Below, piece by piece: positions 62,040 to 64,000 of a DNA stretch of 64,000 nucleotides (position 1 is the stretch's first letter; every line of letters begins with the position of its first letter). The stretch comes from an uncultured Desulfobulbus sp. GTDB taxonomy: Bacteria > Desulfobacterota > Desulfobulbia > Desulfobulbales > Desulfobulbaceae. Below the pieces are notes generated by a model, which saw only the letters and a list, made by a program, of their open reading frames with translations, did not search any database and had not been told where the DNA came from. A program made the position numbers and the translations under genes. The DNA is taken from positions 2,679,501-2,743,500 of the forward strand of contig NZ_OY762276.1 of assembly GCF_963665445.1 (NCBI RefSeq). Direction: 5' to 3'.

Positions 62040-63530
62040 GTGGGAGCTCATCTGGGAAAACTGGGACAGGGGGTGGTCGGTGCCGGCAGCCGCCTGGTGA
62101 ATCCAGGTTCGATCAAAGGAAAAATTTTCACTATATTTTCGGTGGCTTTTCTCTCGATCGCCGCACTCACCGCGCTCAATCTGTGGAATTTCGCCACCCT
62201 CAAGGAACACCTGCTCATAAGCGAACGCTACGACGACCTGCTCAACAACATTCTCGAGGTCCGCCGTTTTGAAAAAAATTATCTTATCTACGGCGATCCG
62301 CGCAGCATGCAGGAGAGCCTTGATTACCTTGACCGGATCGACACCCTGGTCTCGGACCTTTCAGACGACCTGACCCGGTTGACCAGCGAGACGGCGCTGC
62401 AAAAATTTCAGGAGAATCTCAAACAATACCGCTCCATGGCCGCCGGGCTCAGTGCCAATGCCCAAATCTCACCCGTGCCGATGCGAACCATCGGCAAAAC
62501 ACTGACCGACGAGGCGGATCAATTTCGTGAAAGCAAACGGAAAAGAATCCACGCCGCCATTGTCCGCATCTCCATTCTCCCCTTCGCCTTTCTCGCCATC
62601 CTCCTCTCCCTGTTGTTGCTGGTGGTCTGGCTCATCTCCCATGGCCTGCTCAAGCCACTTGATGTCATTGTGGAAACCACGCGATTAGTGGGCCGCGGCG
62701 ATTTCAGCCCGATCGATTATCCGGGTGTCCCTTTGGAGGAAATTTCCGGTCTGATCCAGGCCTTCAATCAAATGGCCAAGGAGTTGGAGATCCATCAGGA
62801 AGATCTGATTCAGACGCGAAAAATCGCCGCCATCGGCACCTTCACCGCCGGTATCGCCCATGAGCTCAACAACCCGATCAACAATATCGTGCTCACCGCG
62901 GAGAGCCTCAAAGAGGAGTTGGTCGACCAGACCGAGCCGGAAAACATGGAGATGCTGGGCGACATCCTCACCCAGGCCGAGCGGGCCGCGGACATCGTCA
63001 AGAACCTGCTTGATTTCAGCCGCACCGAACGGCCGATCTTCAGCCAACTGCCGCCGGAACTGATTCTCTCCAGCAGCATCAACCTTGTGAAAAATCAAAT
63101 CAAAATTGTCGGCCTGCGCTTCGAGACCACCATCGCCGAAAACCTCCCGCCCATCTGCGGCAACATGGGCAACCTGCAGCAGGTGTTCACCAACCTCCTG
63201 CTCAACGCCATCCAGGCCTCGCCCCAGGGGACGACCATTCGCATGCAAGTCCACTATGCCGACAAACCGGGGTTCATCGCCTTTGTCATTCAGGATTCGG
63301 GAGAGGGCATCCCTCAGGAGATTCAACACAAAATCTTCGAGCCGTTCTTCTCCACCAAGGAGGTCGGCAAGGGAACCGGCCTCGGCCTGGCGGTGAGTTA
63401 TTCCATTGTCAAACGGCACGGGGGCAAGATAAAGGTACAGAGCAAACTCGGCCAGGGCGCGACCTTCACCGTGCTCCTGCCCCATATCGCTCAACCTGAA
63501 AACGACGACTTCCCCTACGGACTTGTATGA
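62040..63530 (+). CDS. Membrane sensor histidine kinase
   Basis: The start is GTG at 62040, preceded by GGAGG; 496 residues. Membrane helix 1 (IFTIFSVAFLSIAALTAL), a helical periplasmic sensor (about 50-180; VRRFEKNYLIYGDPRSM), helix 2 (FAFLAILLSLLLLVVWLI), HAMP, then HisKA with H274 (GIAHELNNPINNIV) and HATPase (DSGEGIPQEIQHKIFEPFF, GTGLGLAVS). Its stop overlaps the next regulator's ATG by four bases. It is divergent from the uspA operon and is inferred to control it through that regulator. Confidence 0.94.
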   Translation: MGAHLGKLGQGVVGAGSRLVNPGSIKGKIFTIFSVAFLSIAALTALNLWNFATLKEHLLISERYDDLLNNILEVRRFEKNYLIYGDPRSMQESLDYLDRIDTLVSDLSDDLTRLTSETALQKFQENLKQYRSMAAGLSANAQISPVPMRTIGKTLTDEADQFRESKRKRIHAAIVRISILPFAFLAILLSLLLLVVWLISHGLLKPLDVIVETTRLVGRGDFSPIDYPGVPLEEISGLIQAFNQMAKELEIHQEDLIQTRKIAAIGTFTAGIAHELNNPINNIVLTAESLKEELVDQTEPENMEMLGDILTQAERAADIVKNLLDFSRTERPIFSQLPPELILSSSINLVKNQIKIVGLRFETTIAENLPPICGNMGNLQQVFTNLLLNAIQASPQGTTIRMQVHYADKPGFIAFVIQDSGEGIPQEIQHKIFEPFFSTKEVGKGTGLGLAVSYSIVKRHGGKIKVQSKLGQGATFTVLLPHIAQPENDDFPYGLV

Positions 63531-64000
63531 TTCGACTGCGACTGGCTATTGTTGACGACGAGGAGATTGTCTGCCGCCGCCTGAGCCAGGCTCTGGCTAA
63601 GGAGGAAATGACGATCGAGGCCTTCATCATCGGACGTTCCTTTTTGGAACGCATGATGCAGGATCCCTTTGATATCGTGCTGTTGGATATGCGCCTGCCG
63701 GACCTGGACGGTCTGGAGATTCTCGGCCGGATCAAGGCCTTGCGCCCGGAGACCGAGGTGATCATCATCACCGGCTACAAGAGTGTGGAGAGTGCGGTCG
63801 AGGCGATCCGCAAAGGTGCCTTTCACTATATCGCCAAACCGGTCAACCTGGCGGAAATACGGCTTTTGGTCAACAGTGTGCGTGAAAAGATCGCCATGCG
63901 CCTGGAGAACCAACGGTTGCGCGAGGCCCTCAAGGGCGATACCGGTCTGAGGGCCATCGTCGGCAACAGCCCGGCCATACAGGAGCTCTTTGCCATGATC
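63527..64000 (+). CDS. NtrC-family sigma-54 response regulator, partial
   Basis: The 158 visible residues comprise a receiver domain (D10/D11, phospho-acceptor D54 in IVLLDMRLPDLDG, VIIITGYKS, IAKPVNLAEI). The start of an AAA+ domain (LRAIVGNSPAIQELFAMI) is typical of sigma-54 activators. The gene runs off the right edge. With the kinase (ATGA overlap) it forms a two-component pair and is the best candidate to bind the TTTCA-N3-TGAAA dyads. Confidence 0.93.
   Translation, partial: MIRLRLAIVDDEEIVCRRLSQALAKEEMTIEAFIIGRSFLERMMQDPFDIVLLDMRLPDLDGLEILGRIKALRPETEVIIITGYKSVESAVEAIRKGAFHYIAKPVNLAEIRLLVNSVREKIAMRLENQRLREALKGDTGLRAIVGNSPAIQELFAMI

Overview
The window looks like a chromosomal segment of a Gram-negative, sulfate-reducer-like member of the Desulfobacterota, probably near Desulfobulbales. 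That is inferred from gene content: many two-component and cyclic-di-GMP proteins, periplasmic dihaem cytochrome c peroxidase and superoxide-reductase-like proteins, a TauE/SafE-TIGR02186-UspA cluster with PEP-synthase-like proteins, and an infC gene with an AUU start. No rRNA or marker gene fixes the genus.

Region 1 (about 1-18,140) is a genomic island beside tRNA-Pro(GGG). A tyrosine recombinase lies next to the tRNA 3' end. It is followed, all on the minus strand, by a DrmD-like SNF2 helicase, a very large Eco57I-type adenine methyltransferase, an XRE/ImmA regulator-peptidase, a frameshifted PIN-domain toxin, and a giant COG1205-type helicase (over 2,000 residues, with a DUF1998-like cysteine cluster and a nuclease-like C-terminal region) that runs off the left edge. 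The set mixes parts known from DISARM (SNF2 helicase plus adenine methylase) and Druantia (DruE-like giant helicase). Mini-arrays of a 7-base repeat (NRGTTTC) sit at three gene junctions.

Region 2 (18,149-26,270) is a conserved translation operon on the minus strand: tRNA-Val(GAC), thrS, infC, rpmI, rplT, pheS, pheT, ihfA and a MerR-type gene, then tRNA-Pro with its own promoter. Candidate regulatory RNA structures lie before thrS, between infC and rpmI, and between pheS and pheT.

Region 3 (26,637-49,603) holds mainly signalling and redox genes: an HDOD-GGDEF protein, an NAD-dependent dehydrogenase overlapped by an ACT-domain gene, a cytochrome c peroxidase under a Fur-like box, a DUF2339/DUF3999 membrane pair, chemoreceptors, two GGDEF-EAL proteins, an Os1348-type small protein, and a hybrid kinase/NtrC-type regulator pair. 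A sigma-54 promoter with a palindromic enhancer precedes the Os1348-like/GGDEF-EAL operon.

Region 4 (49,694-64,000) starts with an exported superoxide-reductase-like protein and then holds the most intriguing set. A minus-strand operon encodes UspA, a TauE/SafE permease, a TIGR02186 protein, three PEP-synthase-like paralogues and a response regulator. Divergent to it are a histidine kinase and an NtrC-type regulator, and convergent to it are a small protein and a PPP-family phosphatase. Both the operon and the phosphatase unit have sigma-54 promoters (GG-N10-GC) with the same dyad, TTTCA-N3-TGAAA, centred at -96/-97. This points to one regulon. All three PEP-synthase-like proteins keep the phosphohistidine swivel domain but lack the PEP-binding barrel and share an unrecognised C-terminal domain, so I infer a phosphotransfer or signalling role rather than PEP synthesis.
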